From positions 16,492,501 through 16,556,500 of the forward strand of contig JBAIAC010000003.1 in NCBI GenBank assembly GCA_037349315.1: a stretch of 64,000 bases of DNA, given 5' to 3'. This stretch comes from Chelydra serpentina. Lineage: Eukaryota > Chordata > Testudines > Chelydridae. Each line of letters begins with the position of its first letter. The first letter of the stretch is position 1. Shown here piece by piece: positions 21,635 to 31,600 of the stretch. Made by a program: the position numbers and the translations under genes. Below the pieces are notes generated by a model. The model searched no databases, was not told the origin of the DNA, and worked only from the letters and a program-made list of their open reading frames with translations.

Positions 21635-22366
21635 CTAGTTTAAAGCCCTCCTCACTAGGTTGGCCAGCCTGCTTCCAAAGATGCTCTTCCCTCTCTTCGT
21701 CAGGTGGAGCCCGTCTCTGCCTAGCACTCCTTCTTCTTGGAACACCATCCCATGGTCAAAGAATCCAAACCCTTCTCTCCGACACCATCTGCGTAGCCAT
21801 TCGTTGACTTCCACGATTCGACGGTCTCTACCCCGGCCTTTTCCTGCCACAGGGAGAATGGACGAGAACACCACTTGCGCCTCAAACGCCTTTATCCTTC
21901 TTCCCAGAGCCACGTAGTCTGCAGTAATACGCTCAAGGTCATTCTTGGCAGTATCATTGGTGCCCACGTGGAGAAGCAGGAAGGGGTAGCGATCTGAGGG
22001 CTTGATGAGTCTCTGCAGTCTCTCCGTCACATCACGAATCCTAGCCCCTGGCAAGCAGCACACCTCTCGGTTTTCCCGGTCAGGGCGGCAGATAGATGAC
22101 TCAGTCCCCCTGAGGAGAGAGTCCCCGACCACCACCACCCTCCTCCTCCTCTTGGGAGTGGTGGTCGTGGAACCCCCATCCCTAGGACTGTGCATCTCAT
22201 GCCTTCCAATCAGTGGAGTCTCCTTCTGCTCTGTTCCCTCAGATGCATCATTCACTCCACTCTCTGCACTAGTGCCTGTGGAGAGAACATGAAAACGGTT
22301 GCTCATCTGAATATGCGTTTCTTGTACATGGACTTGTCTCATACTCTTTCCTCTTCTGGAGGTCAC
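21635..22366 (-). CDS. CR1 ORF1 with SGNH/GDSL esterase-like domain, 5' truncated
   Basis: 243 codons open from a GTG at 22366 to TAG at 21635. After a polar leader and RRRR run, the core shows [13 protein letters not shown] (block I with nucleophilic Ser), [15 protein letters not shown] (block III, GTND) and [14 protein letters not shown] (Asp and His of the triad). This is the esterase domain known from ORF1 of CR1-clade elements, thought to act with nucleic acids or lipids in the retrotransposition particle. The 5' part of ORF1 is missing: 60 bases upstream the element ends in repeated 25-base units that carry an in-frame stop. ATGs inside the frame occur at MRQVHV and MSNRFH. Confidence 0.8.
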   Translation of the reverse strand: MTSRRGKSMRQVHVQETHIQMSNRFHVLSTGTSAESGVNDASEGTEQKETPLIGRHEMHSPRDGGSTTTTPKRRRRVVVVGDSLLRGTESSICRPDRENREVCCLPGARIRDVTERLQRLIKPSDRYPFLLLHVGTNDTAKNDLERITADYVALGRRIKAFEAQVVFSSILPVAGKGRGRDRRIVEVNEWLRRWCRREGFGFFDHGMVFQEEGVLGRDGLHLTKRGKSIFGSRLANLVRRALN

Positions 22367-22425
22367 ATGCCGCCAATTAGGAGGAGGTCACATGCCGCCA
22401 ATTAGGAGGAGGTCACATGCCGCCA
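22354..22425. repeat. 25-base direct repeat, about three copies, at the CR1 5' end
   Basis: GGAGGTCACATGCCGCCAAT plus TAGGA is repeated at about 22356, 22381 and 22406. The last copy ends exactly at the target duplication. Confidence 0.9.
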
Positions 22426-22432
22426 AAGGAAT

Positions 22433-22867
22433 GCAATGGCCACAATATACCTGGATTTAGCAAGGCTTTTGACACAGTTCCACATGACATTCTGATAAGT
22501 AAGCTGGAAAAATGCAGGCTTGGCAGAACTACCACTAGGGGGATACGTAATTGGTTAAACAACTGCAAACAAAGATTGACTATTAATGGAATGATGTCAG
22601 ATTGGAGGGAGGTGTCAACTGAGGTTCCACAGGGGTCTGTTCTGGGTCTGGTGTTATGACCTGGATGCAGCAATATAGAGCATACTGATCAAATTTGCAA
22701 ATAGCACAAAGCTAGAGGGGTTGCTAGCACTTCGGTGACTTGAGATAACATTCAAAGAGATCCTGATAAATTGGAGAACTGGGCTACAGATTGAAAAAAA
22801 GGAATTCAACAAAGACAAATGTAATGTTCTATATTTAGGGGAGAAAAACCAAAGGTACAAATGTAGA
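22433..22867 (+). mobile_element. Old CR1, segment 2 (reverse transcriptase)
   Basis: ACAATATACCTGGATTTAGC codes the [15 protein letters not shown] motif. VPQGSVLG (at about 22622-22645) and LYLGEKN follow. Continuation of the copy that begins at 18010. Confidence 0.85.
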
Positions 22868-23350
22868 GTCAGGGCAGCTGACTCAGAATAAGCACTGTCT
22901 CCACAACCAAGGGAGACCGTGAAGGAGCCTCCAGCACCTGAAGTAACTTGCTGAGTGGAAACCGGAGACATTGTGGGGTTTGCCCTCACCAACTTGTGTC
23001 TGCCCTGCCTGAAGGAGCCAGAGATCGCAGCAAGGCGCTGCCCTAGACCAAGAGGGAACCCTGCAGGAAACAAGCCATCTAGCAAACTGCACCAGAGGGG
23101 CCATTCCTCAAACTGAACAGACCCAAGGAAGTAGCCCATTGAAGAGGATTTTGACTTCCTGCTGGGAAGGATCCCCTCCCTGTTCAGGGCTGACTTACTC
23201 AGGGACCTGGGTTCGGACCCAATGGAGAGGAAAGGCCCGGATCTCACTCCCCCTCTAGGCCATAAACACTGGGGCTACTCAACCAATCAAAGGGCTGAGA
23301 GCCAGGCACTCTAACCACTAGGCTGCTCGGCCCTCCAAGCGGCCTGCTAC
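22868..23350. repeat. Interspersed repeat R1, internally deleted Gypsy-type element or solo LTR
   Basis: AGTAAGCACTGTCTCC-like start (ATAAGCACTGTCTCCACAAC), CCTCAAACTGAACAGACCCA, TGGGAAGGATCCCCTCCCTG, CTACTCAACCAATCAAAGGG and CTCGGCCCTCCAAGCGGCCTG. The same blocks flank the pol-bearing element at 29061-33475 and recur at 36150-36471. It ends before TTGCATTAACAG, the CR1 target site. Confidence 0.65.
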
Positions 23351-23635
23351 TGTTGCATTAACAGAGGCACAGCATGCAGATCACAGGAGGTGACAGTACC
23401 GCTCCACTTGGCGCTGGCTGGGCCTCAGCTGGACTACTGTGTCCAATATGGTCGCCAGTGTATGGAAAGGTTGTTGAGAATCTGTAAAGGATCCAGAGGA
23501 GAGCGACAAAGATGAGCAAAGAAAAAGAGTGCAACCCATATGAGAAAAACGCAAGGAACTGGGTATGTTTAGTTTAGAATAGAGGAGAGTCTGTGGGGAA
23601 GTGACAGCAGTCTTAAAATACTTGTCAGGCTGCTG
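23351..23635 (+). mobile_element. Old CR1, segment 3 (RT tail)
   Basis: GCTGGGCCTCAGCTGGACTA, AGAGGAGAGCGACAAAGATG and GAACTGGGTATGTTTAGTTT match the CR1 tail; broken at GGCTGC by an LTR-like insertion. Confidence 0.85.
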
Positions 23636-24239
23636 TTAGTATATAGGCCTGTTTGTTTGCCTGAGATAGAATTTTGAGTTTGATTTTTGATACTCTGATA
23701 TCCTTACTAATATGTGTGAACAAAGACCAAAGGCACTGCGTGTTACATTTCCCACAAGAAAATGGGGCGTTTAGCACAATGAGAAATGATAAGAAATAGA
23801 GTTCAAGTGTTACTGGGTATGCTGGGAGTATGCATGAGCATACACTGTAAGGCTGCCTGGCTCCTCTCTCAAGCCAAGATCAAGCAACCAGTTAGGAGGG
23901 GCAAGAGGGGGTGGGGAGAGACATAAGAAACACTAAAAGCCAAAGAAAGGCCTGGCGTTGGCCAGTACACAACCTCACTCCCTACCCCTCCAATGGGTTA
24001 CAAAGGAGGTGGTGCCAAGCCCCCAGACTCCAAAACGGAACTTGACCATAAATTGTAAGGGTGGGACCAACACCAGGCATGACAGGTATAATTCTGCCTG
24101 CTAAGGAAGGGGGAACTGGAACACTGGGGACAAAGGCTCTGCAGTGTCAGAGCTATTGACATGCTTGCTTGAAACTAACCCCAATAAATATTGCATTGCC
24201 TGCACTTCGGACTTCCAGTCTTCTGCTTTCTGTCAGCAC
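23636..24239. mobile_element. LTR-like insertion, also present in the duplicate at 36.8 kb
   Basis: It starts TGTTAGTATATAGGCCTG, has AATAAA at 24183-24188, and ends near TTTCTGTCAGCA. TG...CA ends and the polyadenylation signal 50 bases before the end suggest a solo LTR. A clean target duplication is not visible. The copy at 36761-37358 is almost identical because the whole segment was duplicated. Confidence 0.55.
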
Positions 24240-24560
24240 GACACGAATAGATGGAGAAAAACCGTTCTCTCTTGCCACAGAGGGCAGGGCAAGAGGCAAT
24301 GGGTTCAAAACTACAGCAGAGCAGATTTAGATTAAATCTCAGGAAGAACTTCCTAACTTTAAGAACAGAAGGACAATGGAACAGAGGCCTCGGGAAGTTA
24401 TGGAAGCTCCTTCCCTGGAGGTTTTCAGAAGGAGGCTGCATAGCCATCTCTCCTGGGTGGTTTAACCACAACACATCTTTCATCTTGGTGGGGGTTAGAT
24501 TCAGTGACCCCACTGGTCCCTTCTAACACTATGCCACTATGATTCTAGGATTGTATGATT
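24240..24560 (+). mobile_element. Old CR1, segment 4 (3' end)
   Basis: GATGGAGAAAAACCGTTCTC to GGTCCCTTCTAACACTATGC and CTATGATTCTAGGATTGTATG, the CR1 terminal region. Confidence 0.85.
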
Positions 24561-24820
24561 TTAAATCGCTTTATTTTTAACCAATTTCCTGATTTTTTAG
24601 TCGTAACTCATGATTTTTGAACACTTGGGTTAGGCAGAGCTGGAAATTCTGGTTACCGTTCCAAAGGACTATATCTCAAAAGAACTGTGTGACAGGCGAG
24701 GAGATTCGCCACTTTCATACTCAGTTTCTTCTCAGTTTCTGGCTTCTCTGTTAGTTAACACTGATCTCTTATATTAACACTCTATTAATTAAATTTTAAA
24801 AAAGCTTTCAAATAACAGAC

Positions 24821-25135
24821 CTGAGCAGAGAACTCCAGCATCTTCACCGTGCCCACAGTTATGCTGACCCCATCCTCTGGAGGAACAGTCCCGAAGATAG
24901 GATTCGCTTCCAGAGCAACTCACATCATCCAGCCAGATCTGCCCTGATCCTTGCCCATAATAAGCTGAGGCAGGGGCATAAATGGCGTGTCCACATCCCA
25001 ATTCTTTGCAAACAACATTGGCATCTGACGTGTCCCAGGAATCATCACAGGCTGTGCCCCAGGTGCCATTGTAATGAATCTCCACTCTCCCAGAGCAAGG
25101 ATCTGCCCCATTCACCAGTCTGACCTGTTTGCTTC
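24821..25135 (-). CDS. SRCR domain exon (group B)
   Basis: The acceptor TTTTTTTCTCTACAG|GA is identical to that at 14903; donor CTCAG|GTCTGT. 315 bases, eight cysteines. [20 protein letters not shown] has the N23 sequon. TVC is changed to TAC (T28-A29). [19 protein letters not shown] replaces the common [10 protein letters not shown]. Duplicate of the exon at 14589; a second duplicate lies at 37940. Confidence 0.88.
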
Positions 25136-25189
25136 CTGTAGAGAAAAAAAATCCAACTTTTAATATCATATTCTTGTGTTGTTCTGACT

Positions 25190-25546
25190 AATTTGAATGA
25201 ATTCAAGTCAGCAGGGCCCAATGTTGTTCACCCCGTCTGTTAAAGGAATTTTCTAAAGAAATCTCAGCCCACTGGTACTAATATTTGCAAACTGAGAGAT
25301 GACAGGAGAGGTCCCAGAAGACTGGAGAAGGGCTAACATAGTGCCCATCATTTAAAAAGGAGGAAAAAAGAAATATGGGGAATTATAGACCTGTCAGCCT
25401 GACCTGCATAACTGGGTAGCCACTAAAGCAAAGTATAAAACATTCCATTTGTGACTAATCTGCAGGATGAAGGGATGATAATTAGAGCCCAGTATGGATT
25501 TACTACAAACAAATCATGCCAAACCAGTTTGATTTCCTTCTTTGAC
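25190..25546 (+). mobile_element. Old CR1, segment 1 (copy in the 24.8 kb unit)
   Basis: AATTCAAGTCAGCAGGGCCC and ATTATAGACCTGTCAGCCTG through AAACCAGTTTGATTTCCTTC. Near-identical to 14960-15322. Confidence 0.85.
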
Positions 25547-25551
25547 AGGGT

Positions 25552-26748
25552 TGTGATGGTGTACCCTATAAGGCTTTATGGGGATAGGCTTATAAATGTA
25601 TATATGATATAACTGCAATATGTTTTATGATACATGTGCCATGTAACATATCTCTGTAAAAGTTATGATCTACTGAATCTATTCCTCCTGGTAGAATGGA
25701 TGTATCATTCATGTAGCTGAAGTTATGAATATTGGTTGTATATTTGCTGGTTTTATACATAGCCTTTGTAAGAGCATGGGATCAATGTCTGGAGAAATGA
25801 ATGTGCAGGTTAAAGAGCCCAATCAAGAAACTCTTGACAGACAAAAGAAGTTGCAGACACCAATACACATCTGAGCTCGGCCAAGAATGTGGCTGGGCTG
25901 ATAACTGAGTTGTGCATGGACATGTGACTTGCCCATGTGACCCCAAAACTCCACCTTGTAACTGGATGCTGCACAGGGAGAGGGAGGGGTGGCCACCCAG
26001 AGGAGAAAGTCTATTTAAACCCCTGGGAGACCCCTCCAGGTTGTCTTCAGCTGGCTAAAGAGAGAGCCTCTCCACCCCCCACCAGGACTCCTGAAAGAGA
26101 CTGGAACAAAGGACAAGGACAATAGGGGGTGCGGGTGATTGCTGGACCCAGGCTAGGAGGACCATAGCCTGTAAAAGGATGTTTACTGGAGTTGGTGAGG
26201 GTTTTATCTGTATTCAGTGTGAACCAATCATAGACCTAGACTTGCGTGTTTTGTTTTTATTTTACTTGGTAATTCACTTTGTTCTGTCTGTTACTACTTG
26301 GAACCACTTAAATCCTACTTTCTGTACTTATTAAAATAACTTTTTACATATTAAGTTACCTGGAGTATGTGTTAGTACCCGGAGGGGGGCAAACAGCTGT
26401 GCATACCTCTCTATCTGTGAAATAGTGGGCGAACTATTTATGAGTTTACCCTTTTATGGCTTTATACAGGGTAAAACGGATTTATTCAGGGTTTGAACCC
26501 CATTGGGAGTTGGGCACCTGGCTGTCAAAGGCAAGAGCACTTCCTAAGCTGCTTCCAGGCAAGCCTACAGCTGTTAGAGAGCATGGTTCAGACCTGGGTC
26601 TGGGTTTGCAGCAGGCTAGCGGGTCTGGCTCAAACCAGACAGGATTCTGGAATCCCAAGCTGGAAAAGGCAGGAAAGCAGAGGCAGGAGTAGTCTTGGCA
26701 CACCAGGTGGCAGCTCCAAGGGGGTTTCTGTGATACCAACCCGTCACA
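25552..26748. mobile_element. Solo LTR, 1197 bases, with target duplication AGGGT
   Basis: It starts TGTGATGGTGTACCC and ends ACCCGTCACA (TG...CA, inverted TGTGA/TCACA tips). AGGGT stands at 25547-25551 and 26749-26753. Deleting one AGGGT plus the LTR yields TTTGACAGGGTAACTTG, exactly the empty site at 15309-15325. No polymerase frames. Endogenous retrovirus or Gypsy-type; the family is not determined. Confidence 0.88.
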
Positions 26749-26753
26749 AGGGT

Positions 26754-27558
26754 AACTTGTTTGGGCTTAGGGGAATACTCTGCACACAATATACCTGGAC
26801 TTTAGCAAGTTTTTGACACAGTCCCAATTGACATTCTGATAAGTAAGCTGGACAAATGCCAGTTTGGCGGAACTACCATTAAGAGAATACATAATTGGTT
26901 AACCAACCGCAAACAGAGAGTAACTTTTTAATGGAATGGTGTCAGGCTGGAGGGAGGTCTCAAGTAAGGTTCCACCAGGATCTGTTTTGGGCCCAGTGTT
27001 CCGTAACACATTAATTTGTGACCTGGATGTAGGAATAGATAGCATACTGATCACATTTGTATAGAAAGGATGTAGAGAAACTGGGAAGGATCCAGAGGCG
27101 AGTGACAAAGATGATCAAAGGGATGGAACGCAGCCATATGAGCAAAGGCTGAAGGAACTGGGTATGTTTAGTTTGGAGAAGAGGAGATTTAGGGGGTACA
27201 TGATAACGATCTTCAAATACTTGAAAGGCTGCCCAAAAAGAGATGAAGAAACATTGCTCTCTTGCAAGACAGAACGGGACAAGAGCAGGACAGGACAGGC
27301 AGGACAACTACTGCACAGTGCATTTAGATTAAAACTCATGGAAAACTTCCTAACTGTAATAACAGTAGGACAATTGAACAGACTGTCTGGGAGGTTGTGG
27401 AATCTCCTTCACCGGAGGTTTCCAAAAGAAGGCTGGATAGCCATCTGTCTTGGATGGTTAGACAAAACAAATCCTACATCTTGACAAGGGATTCAACCAG
27501 ATGACACATGTGCTCCCTTTTCACCCTATGTTCTATGATTCCATGATTTTAAATCATA
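26754..27558 (+). mobile_element. Old CR1, segment 2
   Basis: AATATACCTGGACTTTAGCA to CTATGTTCTATGATTCCATG, the RT tail and 3' end. Compared with the copy at 15.3-16.3 kb, about 200 bases around 27058 are deleted. Confidence 0.85.
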
Positions 27559-27777
27559 TCATTTTCAGCCAATTTCCTGATTTTTGGGACCTAATTCATG
27601 ATTTTTGAACACTTGGTTTGACAGAGCTGGAAAGTCTGGTTACTATTCTACAGGAATATAGGTCAAAAGATTTGTGTGACCAGCAAGGAGACACTCCACT
27701 GCCATACGCAGGGTTCTTCTCATTTTATGGCTTCTCAGTTAGTTACCACCCACTTACAAAGCTTTCAAAGAACAGAC

Positions 27778-28092
27778 CTGAGCAGAGAACTCCAGCGTCT
27801 TCACCATGTCCACAGTTATGCTGACCCCATCCTCTGGAGGAACAGTCCCGAAGATAGGATTCATTTCCAGAGCAACTCACATCATCCAGCCAGATCTGCC
27901 CTGATCCTTGCCCATAATAAGCTGAGCCAGGTGCATTGATGGCGCGTCCACATCCCAATTCTTTGCAAACAACATTGGCATCTGATGTGTTCCAGTAATC
28001 ATCACAGGCTGTGCCCCAGGTACCATTGTAATGAATCTCCACTCTCCCAGCACATCGATCTGCCCCATTCACCAGTCTGATCTGTTTGCTTC
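27778..28092 (-). CDS. SRCR domain exon (group B)
   Basis: The acceptor is TTTTTTTTCCCTACAG|GA and the donor CTCAG|GTCTGT. 315 bases, eight cysteines. [17 protein letters not shown] has two unusual changes (V to A, S to Y), and D35N makes a new sequon (NTS). A further sequon, NES, sits after C74. Duplicate of the exon at 17636 by position in the unit, though it has lost that exon's NGI change. Confidence 0.88.
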
Positions 28093-28159
28093 CTGTAGGG
28101 AAAAAAAAATCCAACTTTTAATATCATATTCCTATGTTCTTCTGACTAATTTGAATGAA

Positions 28160-29060
28160 TTCAAGTCAGCAGGGCCCAATATTGTTCACCCGTGTCTGCT
28201 AAAGGAATTAGCTGAAGAAATCTCGGCCCACTGTCAATAATATTGGCCAATTCATGGATGACAGGAGAGGTCCCAGAAGACTGGGGAATGGTTAACGTAG
28301 TGCCCATCTTTAAAAAGGGGGGAAAAGAAGAAGCCAGGGAACTATAGGCATGTGAGCCTGAGCTCGATACCTTGGAAACTACTAGATTAATGTATAAAAT
28401 ATTCAATTTGTGAATAACTGGAGGATGAAGGGGTGATCACTAGCACCCAGCATTGATTTACTATGAACCAATCATGCCAAACCAGCTTGATTTCCATCTT
28501 TGAAATGGTAACTCCTTTCATAGGGGGATAATGGTGGACATAATATATCTGGACTTCAGCAAGGTTTTTGACATAGTCCCACATGACATTCTGAGAAGTA
28601 AACTGGAGATATGCAGGCTTGGCAGCGCTAGGGTTACTTTTAATGAAATGATGTCAGATTGGAGGGGGTCTCAGGGTCCACGGGGATCTGTTCTGGGTAT
28701 GATGTCATTTAACACCTTTATTAATTACCTGGATGTAGGACTAGAGAGCATACTAATCAAATTTGCAGATGATACAAAGCTAGAGGGGTTTGCCAACATT
28801 TTGAGGTTTGAGGAATAATTCAAAAGGATCTTGCTAAATTGTAGGATTGAGCTAAAGACAACAACATGAAATTCAAGAAATAGAAATGTAAGGTGCTAAA
28901 GTTAGAGAGCAAAATTCAAAAGCCTAAATACAGAATGGGGGGACACCGGCTTGGCAGCAGCACTGCTGAGAAAGATCTGGGAGTTGTGATGGACTGCAGC
29001 CTCAACATGAGTCAACAGTGCAATGCTGTTGGGAAAAAAGGAAATGCAATTTTAGGTTGC
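28160..29060 (+). mobile_element. Old CR1, part 1 (interrupted by a Gypsy-type element)
   Basis: AATTCAAGTCAGCAGGGCCC start, ATATATCTGGACTTCAGCAA (YLDFSK), GCAGATGATACAAAGCTAGA (ADDTKL), AACATGAGTCAACAGTGCAA. Broken at TTTTAGGTTGC; resumes at 33476. Confidence 0.85.
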
Positions 29061-29404
29061 TGTAATGAAGCAGAGAAACTGCCAAACCACAGTGCAGGTG
29101 TTAGAGAGCCTTTGGGCCCAGCTAGCCCCGCTGTGCTATACCTGCAGACCATGCAAGGCCTGGAGGCAGAAGAAAGCCTGGCTTAGTTTGGGCTAACTGG
29201 TGAAGAGGTAGGAGTTAGCTCTCTCCCTACCTGAAGGGAAAAAGCACTAGCTGGCCAGCCAGGCAGCCATCTGGGAGTAAGCACTGTCTCCCAAACCGAG
29301 GTAGACTGCGAAGGAGGTGAGCCTCCAGCACCCGAGGTAACTGAGTGAGCAGATCACAGAGACATTGTGCAGTTCACTCTTACCAAATTGCTTCTGTCTG
29401 GGAC

Positions 29405-29812
29405 CACTAGGCACCACTGAGGGAACTGGGATTATTTAGCCTGCAGAAGAGAAGAGCGAGGGGGGATTTGATAGCTGCTTTCAACTACCTGAAAGGGGGT
29501 TCCAAAGAGGATGGATCTAGACTGTTCTCAGTGGTAGCAGATGACAGAACAAGGAGCAATGGTCTCAAGTTGCAGTGGAGGGGAGGGTCTACGCTGGATA
29601 TTAGGAAAACTTTTTCACTAGTAGGGTGGTGAAGCACTGGAATGGGTTACCTAGGGAGGTGGTGGAATCTCCTTCCTTAGAGGTTTTTAAGGTCAGGCTT
29701 GACAAAGCCCTGGCTGGGATGATTTAGTTGGGGTTGGTCCTGCTTTGAGCAGGGGGTTGAACTAGATGACCTCCTGAGGTCCCTCCAACCCTGAGATTCT
29801 GTGATTCTATGA
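29405..29812 (+). mobile_element. Young CR1 3' end
   Basis: GAACTGGGATTATTTAGCCT to GATTCTGTGATTCTATGA, almost identical to the intact CR1, including TAGTTGGGGTTGGTCCTGCT. It splits the R1 sequence. Confidence 0.9.
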
Positions 29813-29873
29813 CCGCCAAAGACCCAAGAGGGAGCCCTACATAAAACAAGCTGCCCAACAAAATGGACTAGAG

Positions 29874-30681
29874 CAGGGGTCTCAAACACGCGGCCTGCCG
29901 GGCTCCACGCGCCCCCCCACCCAATTTTTTTTTTTACCCCCAGGCAGTTCCCGTCGCCAGAACAGCTGTCTGGTGGCTTCATGGTTTCTGGGAGGGAGGG
30001 GGGAGGACCGGGAAGCCGTGCTCACAGGGGATCGGGGGGAGAAGAGGCGGGGATTTGGGAAAGGGGTTGTAATAGGGGCTGGGAGGGGGCGGAGTTGGGG
30101 TGGGGACTTTGGGGAAGGCGCTTGAAGGGGGACAGGGAGGGGATGAGAAGAGGTGGAGCCAGGGCCGGTGCTTCGGCGGAGGTGAGTTGCTGCTGTGGGC
30201 GGGGGGGCGAGAGGCTGCTCCGGCCCAAGGATTAGCTGCCGCGGGGGGGAAGGGGGAAGCCAGCTGCGGGCGGGGGGGGGGGGGGGGGCAGGAGGGTGGG
30301 AGGATGCCCTGGCCCGCAGATTACCTGCCGCAGGAAGGGGGAGCTGGCCACAGGCGGGGGGGCAGGAGGGCGGGAGGCTGCGCCGGCCCGCAGATTAGCT
30401 GCCGTGGGGTTGCGGGGGAGGCTACAGTTAAAGAAGTTAATACAAAAAGTCAATATATTTACTTTTAATAGCACACTATATTACTCTTCATTTTTTTAAG
30501 GAGGAAGGATCGGGGAGCCGCGCGCTCAGGGGAAGAGGCGGAGAAGGGGCGGGGCCTAATGGAAGGGGTGGAGTGGGGGCAGGGCCAGGGGCAGGGAGGG
30601 GGCAGGGTCAGTGATGCGGCCCTCGGGCCAATGCACTAGTCCTCATGCGACCCTCGTGGTAATTTGAGTTTGAGACCCCTG
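29874..30681. mobile_element. G-rich hAT-like non-autonomous element
   Basis: Perfect terminal inverted repeats CAGGGGTCTCAAA and TTTGAGACCCCTG. The interior is strongly G-rich, with about three imperfect 80-base units (each with CGGCCCGCAGATTAGCTGCC or similar) at 30220-30410 and a G run at about 30271-30288. Flanks GACTAGAG and GAGAAGTG match in five of eight bases. Confidence 0.7.
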
Positions 30682-30735
30682 GAGAAGTGGGTCCATACCT
30701 CAAACTGAACAGAGTGGTAGGAAGTAGCCCAGGGC

Positions 30736-31600
30736 AGCATCCAGAGCCCTGCCCCCAGCCAGCCACTCTCTTCCTGGTGCACTGCACCGGAGCACACCGG
30801 CCTACTCTAACCTTTGCACAGAGGAGGGGATGCGGAGAGCAGTGGATGGGGGGACAAGTGGGGGGGCAGGAAGGAAATCCCCCTAGTGAGTGGGAGGGAG
30901 CCGAGGGCTGGCTGAGTGAACGGGGAGAGGGGGACTGCAATGAGTGAGGGGCCGGGGGCCAAACACGAGCAGGAAGAGGAGAGGAAGAAGAACCCGGGGA
31001 GCAGGTGGACTGGGAGGAAACCATGCAGCAAGTGGCAGGGGGGTGAGGCTGGGCGGGGGCTCTTTTCTTTTCTCTGCTCTTCCCCAGAGGAGGAGTGAAA
31101 AGCTTGAGGGTACCCCACAGGAAGGAATTCCCAAGTGCGCCTTCCTGGGCTCTCAAAGGGGTTGTGCACTTGGGTGGTGGCAGCGATACTCCAAGGCCAG
31201 GAATCTGTAACCTTGGGAGTTAAAAATATTTTGCCACTCCAGGCTTATATTAAAGGTCTTTGCAGGCCCCCACCTTCTGTACTCAAAGTGACAGAGTGGG
31301 GAATCAGCCTTGACAACACCAGTGTTTGCCTACCGTGGTATTGTTGGCTGAGGCTGCAACTGTTTTGGGGAGTTGCTAAAGGAGCCTGGGAGACCCCCTT
31401 CAGACTGTGGGATCTCCCTGCCTCCAACCAGAGGTCCTGCTGAGACCCCAACCCTTGCAGGTGAAGGGACATCCCTTGCATCTGGGCCCTGTCACAGCTT
31501 CAGGAGGAGGCCCCTCCATTACCTGAGTCTGATATTCTGACCCAGTTCTCCAACTTTGTAGAGGAACAATGGGCGGACAACATGCTGAGCTAAGCATACA
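30736..31600. other. Unassigned interior of the Gypsy-type element
   Basis: G/C-rich, no clear frame; it may be gag or leader sequence too decayed to recognise. AGTGACAGAGTGGGGAATC at about 31287 is the only distinctive stretch. Confidence 0.3.

Larger units (their letters stand above)
18648..22425 (-). mobile_element. Nearly full-length young CR1 LINE
   Basis: The element has ORF1, ORF2 and a 3' UTR with the CR1 hairpin (GGGACCTCAGGAGGTCA, read on the plus strand) and a three-unit ATTCTATG tail. The host site reads GGATG-AAGGAAT on the left (18641-18647) and AAGGAAT-GCAATGG on the right (22426-22432). Joining the flanks gives GGATGAAGGAATGCAATGG, which aligns with the uninterrupted old CR1 at 38680 (GGATAGGGGGAATGCAGTGG). 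The 5' end shows three copies of a 25-base motif. Confidence 0.9.

Noticed and set aside
22354..22425. CRISPR-like direct repeats
   Set aside because: Three adjacent 25-base copies without spacers in a vertebrate LINE junction.
30022..31169. Proline- and glycine-rich frames of 60-182 codons
   Set aside because: Low-complexity translations of a G-rich transposon and its neighbourhood.
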